Shown here piece by piece: positions 10,466 through 24,132 of a stretch of 64,000 nucleotides of DNA. Origin of the DNA: Hyaloperonospora brassicae (taxonomy: Eukaryota > Oomycota > Peronosporomycetes > Peronosporales > Peronosporaceae); NCBI GenBank assembly GCA_947650285.1, contig CANTFL010001198.1, positions 620,001 to 684,000 of the forward strand. The letters run 5' to 3'. The position numbers and the translations under genes are program-made. The notes under the pieces are model-generated. The model was given only the letters and a program-made list of their open reading frames with translations. It ran no database searches and was not told the origin of the DNA. How positions within the stretch are numbered: the first letter of the stretch is position 1; each line of letters begins with the position of its first letter.

Positions 10466-11440
10466 AGTGAGAGATTTTGATGTTCCTGTAGAGTAGAGAG
10501 ATTGATTGTCGATATTCAAGTTGCTGCGTGACACGTCTGACAATATAATTGTCGTCGACCTCTCGGCATACTAAAGTGCTGTCAAGCGCCTAACATTGAT
10601 GGAGCTTCAGAAACATGTTTTCCGACTGATTTGTAATCGGTGGAAGAAGAAGTCGAAGGAAAGCTGCGTCCAGGCATTTGTGTGTGCGTTTTTCGAGTCT
10701 GACTGAATGGTAGAAGGGGAAAGAATTCCCCTTTGGCGCTCGTCGCTTACCACAAAGCGTAATGTTCACCTCAATCATAAACCGCGACGCTTCGGATAAA
10801 AATGTGCGCGACTGTTGGGCTGAGCACGTATGATGCAGCTTCTGCACCTCAAGGAAGCGCCAGTCCAAGCATTTGGTCGCACAGGTTCCTTTAGACTAAG
10901 AAACTACAAGTTGTGAGCCTGAACGAACACGTGCCTTCAGCTAGTGGACTTCAAACTCCAGCAATTACGTTACGCTGACCATTACGGCTTGAAGGTTGCT
11001 GTAAGAAATAAGATGACTCGCAGGGGATGGTATCGCTTGTCACTTTTGCGTTTCTTTCAGCCGTGGAGAAGCTGGCGAGAAGGCGATCATGCATAGCTTA
11101 ACAACAAACGGTGAGGGAAGCAGAGCCGCCGGTCTCTCCACGTCTTCATCATAAAGCACCAACGAAAGTAACGTGGGGTCCGATACTGATGTCATTGACG
11201 AAAGTAGGGGGAACGAGAAATGTAGCGGCAAAAGCGTACCACCCGTTGTAGTTATACACCGGGCCAAAGTTCTGCCTGGGCATGAGCAGCATCGTTTAAG
11301 GTGGATGCAATTTGCAATGCTTCACTAGGAAAATGTCTAAAGGGTCAAATGCCACAGCAACGATTACTTCTTCTCTAACGCCTTCGTCGTATTTCACTGC
11401 TCAGCACCACTATTCTACAGGTCCACCTCTTTCATTGCAG
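10466..11440. other. Intergenic, no supported gene
   Basis: Mixed-composition DNA with only short open frames on both strands. I see no domain, repeat copy or RNA gene here. Confidence 0.4.
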
Positions 11441-11449
11441 CATGCTGTA

Positions 11450-11785
11450 GAGAGATTCACGCCGCGTAGCCCTTCAGATCGCCTTGGGGTGATCTGCGAG
11501 TACTGTGACACTGTTTCAACTCCTTACAGGACCCACACCCCTCTATACACTATGGGGCTTTTCGGCCAATAGGGCCTCCGGCCCACCCATTTATCACACA
11601 CCCAGGGTACGGGCTGGCAGGGCGGCCGTCCATTGGGTGGTTGCTCGTCTACAGATTGGACTATCTCCTGGCGCCTGTAACCGTGCTCCCACCATAGGTA
11701 TGGATCCAAATACCTCTCGGCCCAGATTCAGTGCATTACCACTCGACCACTGGAGTCGATCTCGCAAGCTGTAGAGCAAAAGCTT
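11450..11785 (-). repeat. SINE-like dispersed repeat, copy A
   Basis: On the minus strand this segment matches 40,850-41,110 in ordered blocks: gtggtaatgcactg, ggatc, ggttacag, a gacga.caacca block, a ggccc..ttggcc block, and a terminal gcagatcacccc..gatctgaagg hairpin. The 5' end (tggtcgagtggtaatgcactg) resembles a tRNA A-box region, which would fit a tRNA-derived SINE, but the B-box is not convincing. The reading frames across it are incidental. Confidence 0.55.
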
Positions 11786-11799
11786 TTTACACAAAACAA

Positions 11800-14600
11800 G
11801 TGACCAGCAGCAACGAATGGGTACATAAAGTGTTTATGCCATTATCCTGAGCCTCGGATCGCTGGAAATATGTAGAGGTAATTGATAGAATTTTTTTACT
11901 TTTGGTCTTTGTAGGACTAATTCGAGACCAATCCTGACCAGCTTCTTGCTTATCACCCATTAAGATATAAATAAAACTAGTAAAACCACAAATGGTACAG
12001 AGCAAGGGTACAGCACTTGCTATACTACGACTAACACAAACCGTTTTAGATTTATGATGCGGAATACAAATTGCACTGGCTAGTCGCAAGACAAAAGTAC
12101 ACCACTATTTTAGAAACGAAATTGCATCAAACAATCACAAATCAAAAGTGCAGAATAGATAAGACGATAAGAAAATGGGACAAATTATTGCAAATTGAAA
12201 CACGTACATCTTTTCTCTAGATACCAAAGCATTAGGGAATTTCTACATCAAATAGAACGAACTATAAGGTAAGAAAAAAGTTATAAGTGGTACGATATAA
12301 TAATAAGAAGATGACCGATGCATACTAAATGACCGAATAGACACATGTCAGATATTGCATCGATTATTGATACGAGAGTAATTATAACAGTGATGTAGGG
12401 TATAAAAAGGGTAAGCATTCTGGGCGAAATGGTGAAGTCTAAGTAGTCTTCTATTACCCATTCATCACTACGTTTTACATTACAACACGTCGTTGACACG
12501 CTGATGCCTTTACCACACCGCACATGAATTCTCGATGCAAGCATCATCTTTATGCGATCGCAGCTAGAATGCCTATGAAGAATGAAGCTGAACGAATCGC
12601 TGATATATTGTGTTGCGTATCGATCGTGCATCGAAAGGAAAGAGCTTCTACTCTGTGCGCAATACGTCGCCGATCGGAGCAAAACAACGTCTATAAGAAA
12701 AGTATCAATGCAATATCCAGGTCAACATTTACACCATTATTTATTTGGAGAGCCTCTATTCACCACTCATATTTCGTTGATCACCACTCGCCCTCAATGT
12801 TTAAATGTTGTGATTGGCTCAATTAATCATCAGAAATGAACACACTTATATTAAATTCGCTCGCGTTAAAACGAACGCTCTTTATTAGTACACATACTTC
12901 AACATCCTGAACACTTCTACCATCAGCAGGGATCTTTTGGTTCACACTGGTGATTAATGAAGCCTCCTCGGCAAGAGGTAATGTATATATCATTCACATC
13001 AATCAGGAAAGAATGAAGCGTTCGTAAGAAAAATCTAAAGAGAGATTCTCGTGCAGGTAGCGAGTGATCCTTGGGCATCTAGATTTGCTACCGGTAGATG
13101 GATCCTTTCAATAAATATGTTCAGAACGGCCGCGGGAATCTTGTTGGTGCTCGTGTGCATTGATTTCCAGGAGACTCATATCGGACTCCCACTCCGCGAG
13201 TTCTGTCGTACTTTGTAGCTGTAATGAGTTCTTTGCGGCCTGTAAGCCAAAGCGGTAATTGCGTAGAAGATGAACAACAGAAGAAGAAGTCGGCAACCAT
13301 TTAAACTTTCGCAGTGACTGCATTAGCAAATTTGAATGCTGTTGGTGACGAGGACGAATGATAGCACGTTAAATACCCACCAAAAGTGAAGGAGAAGTAC
13401 CTGAATATGGTAGCGCTAGCGGAGCGATAATTACAACAGTAAACACGAAAGGAATTTTAAAACATACCTTTTTAGCGATTTATAATTTCGCATAAAATTT
13501 CTGTTTCTAACCAATTTTTTTAGTTTACTTTGAGCTATTCACAGCGCGAAAAAGTATGCAGTGCTTCAATATAATAGATGGTGAGTGGTGGATTGCACAA
13601 GTGTGTGGTGAATAGAGGCTTTCCACTGTTTACTATTGTTACTTTATTGAGGACGACTAAACTTTCCCCATCTCGTGTATGTTTTATTGACGTGCAATCT
13701 ATTTATCCGTCCGCGTGCAACCACTTGACTATCTGGACATACAAAGTGATTTTATTTGTTAGGTCTTCACTATCTTGTCTCCTCTTACTGTTGGTTGCCC
13801 ATCCGTCGTCTCGTACTGCTTTATGTCATGTTGTAAACACCATCTCCAACATTGTCTACGCGCCTTGCTGACACTGCGTTTCCTCTTTCTGTATAAGTTT
13901 ATGAGATCGATAGTTCTACAGCCATACATTTCGACAACGTCAGACAATCTGGATGGTATAGAGAGAGGGGTCCAACGTTGCCTTGCGAGATTTAAAATAA
14001 TTTAGTTTGCGCGTTTAGCTTATGGTAGGATTATCGGAAAGGTTTCTTCTCGTTAGAATGTCTAACAGCAAAAATCATGAATTAGGCTTTAGTTGATGGA
14101 AAAGACAGAAATAAATTGAAGCGCGAGGTTGTATACGACTATTCAGGCATGTGAGTATTTGGTAATACGCTATGCGACAGTGATATAATTTGTACCTTAG
14201 GATTGTTTTGTTAATTTTTTTCGTCAGATTCTCATCATGCAGTATTTATTATTTTCGGGTAACTAAATGTATCTTTATGTCACTACAATTAATTTCAAAC
14301 GATATGTAAAATTTATAAAGGACCGCGTGACTTTTTAACTAGTTTAAGATGGAGATAATCTGAAATTGTGAGCTTAAAGAGCTAACAAGTTGCGTCAATT
14401 CGCAAAAATCAGTCATTTTATTAGGCCTCAATAGACCAGTTGAAAACTTAGATTTTTTTGCATTATAGGATTCAATGATACACACTACGACGAATCTAAA
14501 CTCATTTTAATGTTGTACACATAAACCCACGCGTCCTTAATCATTTTCGCTTTTACATATTACGGCCGTGACCAACCCCCGCCCTTTTAGATAGCCGCGG
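11800..14600. other. AT-rich intergenic DNA, no supported gene
   Basis: Short frames only, on both strands and without domains. Composition is markedly more AT-rich than the gene islands. Probably old repeat debris that I cannot assign. Confidence 0.45.
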
Positions 14601-14610
14601 AGAGGGTTTT

Positions 14611-14710
14611 GCCGCGGGCGTGCTGAGCTTGCAGCCACCAGTTGCGGGCGTACTGCGCTTGCAGCTACCAGTTGCGGGCTTGTCGCGCTTGTATCCTCCA
14701 GTTGCAGGCG
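14611..14710. repeat. 30-bp tandem repeat, three copies
   Basis: Units start at 14,611, 14,641 and 14,671, with a partial unit at 14,701. Each follows the pattern gcgggcgt..tgcgcttgcag..ccagtt. On the minus strand the unit reads as a ten-residue peptide repeat (RPQLVAASSA type) inside a 77-codon open frame (14,537-14,770). I do not think this alone proves a gene. Confidence 0.7.
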
Positions 14711-14784
14711 CAGGCGCGAGATATAAGTACGTAAACGCGTCTTCGTATCATCGGTCGCGGCCGTAAACACAATCAGTCGGTGCT

Positions 14785-15115
14785 AATGTTGTTGATATTG
14801 ATGTTATTTCTCTTGCTATTGTTCTTTCAGTTGCTATTGTTGATGCTGTTGCTGCTATTGTTGATACTGCTACTGCTGTTGTTGATACTGCTATTACTGT
14901 TGACGCTGCTGCTGCTGTTGTTGTTGTTGGTGATGCGTTCGATGTTGTTGTTTTAGTATCTATCATCGATGCTGCTACTGCTGCCGCTGCTGCTACTGTT
15001 GTTGTTGTAGGTGATGCGGTTGCTGTTTGTGTTGCTCTGTACATGATGCTACTGCTATTGCTACTGATGTTGATACTGCTGTTTTTGTTGTAGGTGCTGT
15101 TGTTGCTATTTATGT
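14785..15115. repeat. Imperfect trinucleotide microsatellite (TTG/CTG/CTA)
   Basis: A degenerate triplet tract of gttgctgctattgttgat type runs for about 330 bp. It creates an artificial Thr/Ala-rich open frame on the minus strand, which I do not annotate. Confidence 0.8.
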
Positions 15116-15119
15116 TGTT

Positions 15120-18100
15120 TTACAAGTGGGATTGCATTCCCTTCCTGCTTATCAGTTTCGACACCTAAAAAACACATAATCATATCAATAGACCCCAACG
15201 ACTCTATTCTTTCTATTTAGCTCTTATTTATGGCTTCACTGCCTGCAGACTTCGTCGTATGCAGGCCTATTTCAGGGACAAAACGTGCGATGATGCCTAA
15301 TGCGTTTTCGTCAAATTAAGACGTGGGACATTTTTTTAAAATTTTTGTGTTTATCTGGGAATCTTTGTTTTATGATTCAGTGGGGCATTTTGTTATTTTC
15401 CACGAACTAAACACTAGAATATTATTTTTAAGTTAAAAGCTTAAAAAATTATTTGGTAAAAAATGGGTACGAAACTGGCCTAGTCTACATGTAATGTAAT
15501 CATATACAATAAATTAATATTATCGGTAACATATTATATCACATTACTTTTTTAAGGCCTGCAACGATGAGCTACGAAACCCTATCAGGATGCAGGTGGT
15601 CTCTAACCAAAACAAATTGAAAAATGTAAGTTTCGCGACAAGCTCTTGATCTTGTTAGTGACGGGATCATTGTTTTTGGTCCATACCGCATGTGTTTTAT
15701 ACAAATTCATAGCAAAAGTGAATACGAATTTTTTTATAAAATGATATACAGAAAAAGGTAATGAAATAAATGTAGAGATAAAAAGAATTGGAAAAGAATT
15801 TAAATAAAAAAAGCACGAGGGTGGTATACTAAAATTGTGCAAGATGCGCATGCTAACAAGCTCAGACAACACAGAAATTTTTGGTAATACTTGTACGAAC
15901 TTCGTTTCGTTATCAGTTAGACCAAATAGTTACCGTGATCTGGTGGTTTGAATAATTCGTGTCGTATCATGCATTATATTTGAGAGCATAGACGTAGCAA
16001 AGTCTAGAAAAGTTCTGCCTTTAAGGTTCGCGCCACAGGTAAAAACCGAATAATGTGAAGAGACGAGACGGGTAATTTCTCGACTCCTTCGTTCAGCATT
16101 GCGATTGCGTATGGGTTGCAAACACCCCAGTGGAACGGAATCCAGCCATACGATATTAGGAGCGAATTTAGTGATGTTCTACAAGAATTTTGGTATGCCA
16201 TTCTTTATTGATCTACTCGCGGTGTGTGTAGCAATTGAACCGGTTTACATAATTCCAGCTAATTTTCATAGACCAACGGATCTTTTATCTTGTAATTATA
16301 ATATTTGATAATACCACAATGCTTCGTCATCAACGGCAAGAAAAGCAAGCACATGATCTTTAAAATGATCGAATTCATGCCACCAATCAATTGAAATTCG
16401 AATTGCTGTAGACAGGGAAATGAGGAATTCCAGTACTTCGGGCTAAGTGATAGTGTGTATATCATGTTCTGATTCGCCTCCACTATACGTTACCGTTACG
16501 TGACATATTACTATGTTCAATCTACACTTTCATCATTTTGATTGTACGGGGCATTAGTACATCTCTCAGCGCTTCGTGGAACACCTAACGATTAATAAAA
16601 TATCCATTGTATACAAGGTAGTAGATGAGGACTTTCCGTCAAGCTTGAATGCTCCACATACATAGTAGCGTCGGACGGAACGCGTTCAACAACTTTTGAC
16701 GTTTGATGGTTTAACTGTTGGTACCATGATCCCCGCCTAAACGAACTGACCGCAACATACTGTGCTGAGTAAAGGTTGCATTGACTTTCTAAATTTTGTG
16801 TCAGCAGGTATGCTGTTGCGAGAAAAGTTGTAAGCGCACCTGACACTAAAGGACAAAGCGCAAATTAAATGAACTTCGGTCGTAAGTTCTATTTTTATTT
16901 TGGCGACTTCAAGGTTTTGGATTATTCGACTATACACTGGTATCGCTATAGCGCGCATTACTACTCGTCTAGACGAACTTTCGGTAACTATTTTCGACCA
17001 AGGCGCTTTTGACGACAAGGTCAGAAAACTAAATGTATGAATTTTAGATACAAAATTATAAGCTTTGCTTTTATTGTATGATAGTGTGTGTTGTATTGTC
17101 AATACAATTCATGATTCAATGGACTCCATATAAGATCTCATATGATCGACTAGTGTAGTGGATGTTCCTAATACGTGTGCAAACATATCTCTGCTTCGCA
17201 TCACGTACTCACCTCTTCGGTGATTTAGTAACTTTTTAGGTGGTACAGAGTCGATTATATCCTTAGAAGCATCTGATTATGTTGACGATCGCGTCATAAG
17301 TTCTCACTGAATCGAGGCTATTTATGAGCTGCTTTTCTCGTTCGACAAGTTCGCGGTTGATCATAATTTATGTTTTTATTTTGCCGCGATCTGCCTCAAG
17401 GATGATTTTGGATATCACGTGGAGTTCAGTATACGATATATTTTGGGTCACTTGATCCTTCTTTTGATCTTGACTTTTCTTTTTTGGCTGTATCCGATCT
17501 CGGTAATACTGTATATGATTTCTTCTCGATCATATGCCAATTGAAACATAGACGTAAGGCATGTAGAGACAAAGGCGATACTATCGAACTTCAGTGGTCA
17601 GACGATTTGTCTGACACAGTTATATCGCCTGTTTTTAATCTGAAACAATCTTTATTAAATATTCCACCCTACCTAAAGGAACCCAAGACTACGCGTATCC
17701 ATAAACAAGATTAGTCACGTGTTCGTCATATGTATTGAAATAGATGATCAATCGATGAATCGTGTCAACGACACCACAAGAATAGTATCGTTTGCGCATT
17801 GTGGCGCACATATTCTTGTCTTCCTTTGATCTAAGATTGCATATTATGGAAACTTAAATTATCGAATCGAGAATTGCTAATGGGGTCCAAATTAACATAG
17901 TATGATTCATCTCTGATATAAACGATCTTTATCGCGTTTGAGAGATCGAGGATTGAAAGTCTATCGATTATATTAGTGCGCCCATGCGATACATGTTTGA
18001 ACATTTTGCGATCGATGTGTTGCAGATTACATCATCGTCGATATGGGAAAGTCGACAAAGCAAATTTGATCGTGTATCGCAAATGCGGTTGTCGCGACCA

Positions 18101-19255
18101 CATGATGACCATAGCTCAAGCCATTATTTGAAGCTAGTTCACTTAGTAGTATTGGTGTACGATAGGTGCATACACGTTTTTTACTCCACTTGCCATGAAA
18201 AATTCAATTTTTGTTTGGCATCATCCAGCTTGACCCTATCAGTAAGATACATAATTTATCCGAAATAGTCCACCACAATTTGATATGATCATTCTTCTGT
18301 ATGCATATCCGTGTACATACTGTTTTGAAAATTGGCAACATGACTTTAAAGTAGCAATTTATATTCCATAATATGGAATTTCTTTGAGCTTTATGATTCC
18401 ATTGTAGCTGATATGTATAAGATTTGTTAGGAGGCAAAATGAGGCATACACCACATAGGTTTGGGGGCTATGTTTGATGACTTATGACTTGACTTTCGTA
18501 GCTCGACTGATCTTGCGTCGTACGAAACATTACATATCGGCTTGAACAGGCCATCGAACTCTCACCAGCCAGATTCACCTCTCTATCGTCACTTTTGGGG
18601 CAGTATGGACGTAATTTTAACACTCATTTCTTGAATAAGATATCGTAGTATCTTGTGTAAGCCTATAGACGATCATTTATATTTTTTGCCGACCAAGGTT
18701 CTTTTAGACGCCCTTTGCTTACTTCGGAAACTTCTTTTATAAGAATTAATTTTAATCTAGGGCAATTGTCGATATGACTGGGCTCATGTCAACTCAGCAG
18801 TCCATCCCAGTGCATAATGCAAAATATCGTAATCCAAGATATTGTTCAAATGTTTAGGCAAGAGACCGATCGATTCCAGTAATTTAGACCATGATATTAC
18901 GATCGTTGTCACGAAGCAGACATTCCATTTTGAAGTCCCTTCATATGCATCAAGTACATATGATCCAAAATTAATTATATATTGTACCGCGTGTTTATTG
19001 AGGCAAACCCTTGTATATGTGAGTCATGGGTAATGAAATATCTTAGATATAGGCAGTATACGATTTTTTCGGATACCGTCATCTACTTATTTATTGACTT
19101 ATTATCAATAACAGACCCAATAATTAGCCAATTATAATAGATCTGTATATAAGTAATTCCCATAAGTAAGGTAACATAATCGCATTTACTCCAAATTATA
19201 AGGGAGACAAATATAAACAGAGTTATACTTACGTTACAAAAAGAGCGCTTCCTCA
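15120..19255. other. AT-rich intergenic DNA, no supported gene
   Basis: Strongly AT-rich with no convincing gene. If the Gypsy relic that starts near 19,260 was once full length, its gag and 5' LTR would fall in the last 1.5 kb here, but I could not match them. Confidence 0.45.
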
Positions 19256-19259
19256 GCTT

Positions 19260-22200
19260 GCTTCAGTGTAAGCCGGTAATGGGGCTATCACCCCGTTACA
19301 TGTAGCAACTACTCAAGATCGCGTTTAAATTTTCTTGAAAGCTGCAAAAGCACAGCAATGCTTCAAACACATTTGGTGCCAGTAGGTATATGTGTCTTGC
19401 TTTTTTCCAGTCGTACCCATCGATAATGTGCTTCAGTAAACAAAGATTGTCATTAAACACAAACGTATTGCGTGTTTATGTACCTAACGATAACATTTAT
19501 CCCGTCTTACATTAGCCCCATAAATGAAAACACCTCACCTCGATATCTATGAACTTCGGGCGTCGGGTAACTTGTCTAGAAAATTGGCCTTCGTAGTATC
19601 GTATAATCATTCGTTGAGAAAGATATCCTATAACGGCGATAAAGGCATGTTTTGCAGTATGCACATCCGTAGCATATACTATGTAGGCACATACACTAGA
19701 CGTTGGAAGCCAGTGCATTTGATGATAATTTCGCTGATCTATATCTCAACAATCACCTCGATATCATCATGGTCCTACCTCACCAAAGGCACAAGAAATG
19801 GAGTAGGTGAAACAATCGTACCGTGAGAATCGATGCCGCTTTGATATTGCTATAATATCTAATTTAAGTCTTATACTTCTCGCAAATATATATACCCAGA
19901 ATGAGGGAGTACGAAAGCCTCATTTGTTGACCAGTAGTGTGAAACGTTAGAAAGTATCGCCGCGTATAATCCAGGCGTAAAGTATAGCACATTGTTGAAG
20001 GCTTTGCAGGAGCACATACAATACCACAATTGTACATTGCTCATGCAAAAATAGCTCAGCGAGGCATAAATAATCTCGTGTGGGGCGGTATTCGTGGCAG
20101 AAGATCGCACAAGTTTTGTAATCGAAATTGATTCCAATGAATCAAACATAAATTATACATAAACAAAGAGCCGATCCTACAGTGTTTTGCTTTGGTAGAG
20201 CAACCACGTCGATATGGTTAATTAATCATTTTCCTGCATCTCAGAAACGAGTCGAAAATCGCCAGAGCTAAAAAAAATACCCATATCATGGCGGGAGAGA
20301 TACTTGATTTTTGTTATGAGCTAACCCGTCATACAATATTGATTGATGCAGACTTTTAACTGTATATCAACTTTTGGGGAATGAAACACTACACGGTTGA
20401 CCGATACGTCAATGCCGAGAAATGAATGGTGAAAAAGTCAGGAATATTTCTAACCTATTACAGTTGAACGGGTCTGATCAATTATATTGCAAACGATAGC
20501 TCATTAATTGAGTGTGCAGGTTCTTCGATTATCGTCGATGCACGAATTCGGGAAATCTATATACATGGAAGCGCCAAAAACCTCAACTTCATAAGCCTCT
20601 CCAAGTAACTTCTCTGTTTGAGACTTTAATTGAATTTTAACGTGTAATCTGTGGATTGTGCATTGCAACATAACTAAATATTGAGGCTCATCATACAAAA
20701 TCGACGTCAAAGAACAGATTGTATAGTGATGTGCACGGAAGAGTGGCTAATGCCTTGTGACTTTATGATTTAATCAACGGAATCTTGATTGATCTCTTTG
20801 CAGTTGGAACATGTCAGAATCAGCCCTAGCACTATACGCATTGGCTCTTTTTCTTGCCTAAATTTGAGGAAGATGATGGGTAGTGCAATCATCCAAACGA
20901 GTGATATTTTACAATCATATTATATCGGACGCCTATAAAAATGATAAGACGCAAATATAGCTGTTATATCCGTGATCGCCATATTTTTGTTCATATATCT
21001 GATGGACTTTTTTTATCCGATCCTGAAGCTTGAGCGGAAAATACTTACTGCAGGGGTGATCACCCGCACTAAATTAGTCGTGAATTATTGGTAATGCTAC
21101 AACATCTTAGTAGCACGCAAGCCACATTTACTAGGTCGATATAATACTGTTATAGCTGGCTTGAGAATAATAACCAAGTAAATCGGTCAACATGTTTATT
21201 CACAGCCGTATATGAACGTAATCTCATAATCATCTTACATGTTCTCCATTTGCGAAAATCATTTAAGCGCATGCGCAAAATCAAGCTGTACGCATACCTC
21301 AAATAGTGCATATTTGCGACGAGCATAATATACCATGTGTTGATTGTGAGAGAGCACAGCGTAATACGTGATAACAAATCAAGTCACATAGCAACTGACC
21401 CATACCAGTCGACATCAACGTAATTCGTAATTTATATGACGATGGGGCGTACTTGCACGAGTACTCGCAAAAAAGCCGATACAATACGTGCATTTTTGTC
21501 AATTCACGGAATTCATGACGTTATCTGAACCGGTAACTACAAGCGCTCGAAAATTATTAAGAAAGTATAAATTGATCATCAATAGTAAATATCGCAGATC
21601 CTACCGACCGTTTTGTGTGATCTTGAATGCACGCAATTAAAATCTTCGTGCGCTTATGTTATTATATATATATATGGATATAGAGGAGTTTGTCATCTTT
21701 TATCACCTATACCAACTGCAAGCAGCTGAGCGCATGTTCACTTATCGAGACAAGAATCTACTTTTCATGATGTAATAACTGGCCAATTGACTGATGTAGA
21801 TACAAACAGCTCAGCCATCTCTTGTTTATCCGTACCATCCGTCTCAATTCACGGACTTCGTTATGCAACACCCTCACGAAAAAGTTGGCAAGGTGAATAT
21901 TGTTCAACACGAAGTATAACTGCTTCATGTAGTATAACTTGAGAGTAGTTGACTTCGTCGCTGATTCGCTTTCTCTTCGGCTGAAACTGGCTGAAGATTT
22001 TAATTGTGAAATAAATCTGCTGCATGAATGGATTATAAATAAGTATACAAGCAGTGATGACGATGGTTTACGCAAGATAAAAATTATATAATAATGGGAG
22101 GAATACTGTTCGATTTATCCATTGTTTGTCACATGTAAGGCTATAATGTCCACCTCGGTTCACAGTGGACCGTTACGTAGCATACAACAAATAATGCATT

Positions 22201-22780
22201 TTGCGAATAGCCAAAGCAATGCACCACGTTTCGGTGCCTCGTCGAATACTTATTTGTGTCTTTAGACCATGGATGAGCGTCACGATGCACCAATAAGTGG
22301 GCACTATGGTCGTGTATAAACTGACATCAGGGATACATAAACGTTACAGACCACTTCGGTGTTCCTTCTTGCGCAAGAGATGCAAACGAGGATGCGATAT
22401 TTGTCAGTTGATACAACCTAGATAATTACTCCGTGCGTCGACACAGCCTCAATCAATTTAGGCAGAGTGTTGGCAGAAATAATAATGGAATTGGCCTCGG
22501 TCAAAATCAGAGATGTAGTCATTACGTGTCTTCGTTGTCATCTTTTCAGCAAGTTGGTACATCTTGTTGCTATGGCGGGCTCGATAGCAGGAGGCGATTG
22601 TCTCCTTTTATTGAAGACGGTTCGGACTCTGAGAGGTGACCTCTTGACCATTAATTATAAGATTCCGCGATACAGACAAGTTTTTATGCACCATATTCTC
22701 ACCATGAACACGATCAAATGTCAACCTGTGATTAGCCGGAAAACTTGTTCCGCACGGAACGAACGCAAACTTCATTCCCA
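19260..22780 (+). pseudogene. Decayed Gypsy pol, colinear with the intact element at 53.9 kb
   Basis: Six short similarities to the intact element occur in the same order and at nearly constant offset (about 36.1-36.2 kb). They are: the gag-pol junction hairpin and following caactactcaag (19,276-19,320); protease start (about 19,553); reverse transcriptase core with atctgatgga..tccgatcctga (20,990-21,060); RT thumb with ggggcgtacttgca (about 21,440); RNase H with caactgcaagcagctgagcg (about 21,712-21,731); and integrase zinc arm HDAPISGHYGR (about 22,275-22,310) with core FSKLVHLVAMAGSI (about 22,540-22,585). The frames are shattered by stops and indels, so the copy is dead. Confidence 0.72.
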
Positions 22781-22789
22781 ATAAGGAAT

Positions 22790-24125
22790 TGAGGGTACGT
22801 GTACTCTATAGCAGCAGAAGAATAGCTTGCGTCATCCACGTATCCCCATCGTGATAGGGCATAACTCGAGTGTGAGGGTGGTAAGTAAACTGGCTGGAGC
22901 GGGAACAATCACGCTGACATACATCACGCAATGACGTGAGATCGACGTCAACGATGACGATGTTGCTTATTCTGGCACCAAACAGAGTGATAACGATGTT
23001 ATTGATGGTGGTGACGAAAATAATAGTAGTTGATGTATGAGTAAAAAGGACGACGAGATACCATTTGTGCCATATAGGTGAAGGGTTGTGAGGCAATCTA
23101 AGTCGTCAGTACCTACTATCATGTATGGATCCGGCTTCTTCTTAGGGCCCGTTACGTCTCAATTTCGATACCGAATGCATTTTATAATCGTGTCTTGTGT
23201 ACTTCAGCAGATCGGTATTGTCAGAAGTTGCACGGGAAGTAAGCATAAAACGTCTGTCAAACTTTGCGCACTATCAACAGAAGCCGAAGATATATTTACC
23301 GATACAAAAGCTGCGCGATTGATCTGTAGCGACAACATATGTCTGAACGGCAGAAGGGACTAAGTTTTGAGCCTGTTTTGTATTTGGTTGCTGCCTCGGT
23401 TCATTGGACCCCTCACCCACGCATAAATTAAGCTATCGAGTACGGCAGATAATCTACAATTTATTCTTCGCAACAGTGCCGCATCCGTGCGGGCTTTTTC
23501 GTTGGTACGAGTATATAAGGGACAGTACGTTACGTATGCTGTTGACAAACGTAGTTTTACCTTATCTGCAGAAAAAGCGTACTCTGTAGCCTACATACAA
23601 CAGTGATGAAGGATATGCTGTAGTCGCTAGATTCTCGTATGACAGGTTTTACCGTGACCTCTTAGCATGCGTGGGCTGCACGAAAACCTGGTGTTGACCG
23701 ATATACATGGTAGTCGTTTTCTTGTCGTGTAACTCGTACCAGTCAGCGAGTACTTGCTCTCAAAAGTGGATAGGAATGATCGCCACTACCACTCGATCAT
23801 AAGAAACCGTCAGCAATAGACCGAACACATACCACCGACGATTTGCTACAGATATCAAGTGCAGGCGATGTCATGCTATATTGAAGATCACCATTCTACC
23901 TTTGGATCCAGTCGCCACTATCGGCAAATTTGCCGCCTAGGGTGGATGTATAGTGTCAAATAAGTTTTCGCGTGTCAGTACATTGCCCGCAGGAAGAAAG
24001 TGGATAAACGCACGATGTCAAAGTAACAATCTTCTGTTACAAAATGGATACTGAAACTACGCACCCGAACAAGATTGGCCTGCATGCTCATTTTTAATCT
24101 CCTTTCTTCTCTTTTGAGTTCTTGT
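22790..24125. other. Intergenic, probably the 3' end of the Gypsy relic
   Basis: By colinearity the end of integrase and the chromodomain region of the relic should lie here, but I find no clear match. No gene is supported before the histone methyltransferase terminus. Confidence 0.35.
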
Positions 24126-24132
24126 TCATCTC

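Noticed and set aside
14748..15044. Thr/Ala-rich 98-codon frame
   Set aside because: Direct translation of a degenerate triplet microsatellite.
19270..19304. LTR terminus on the minus strand (tgtaacggggtgat)
   Set aside because: It aligns with the gag-pol junction hairpin of the intact element in a colinear relic, so it is not an LTR end.
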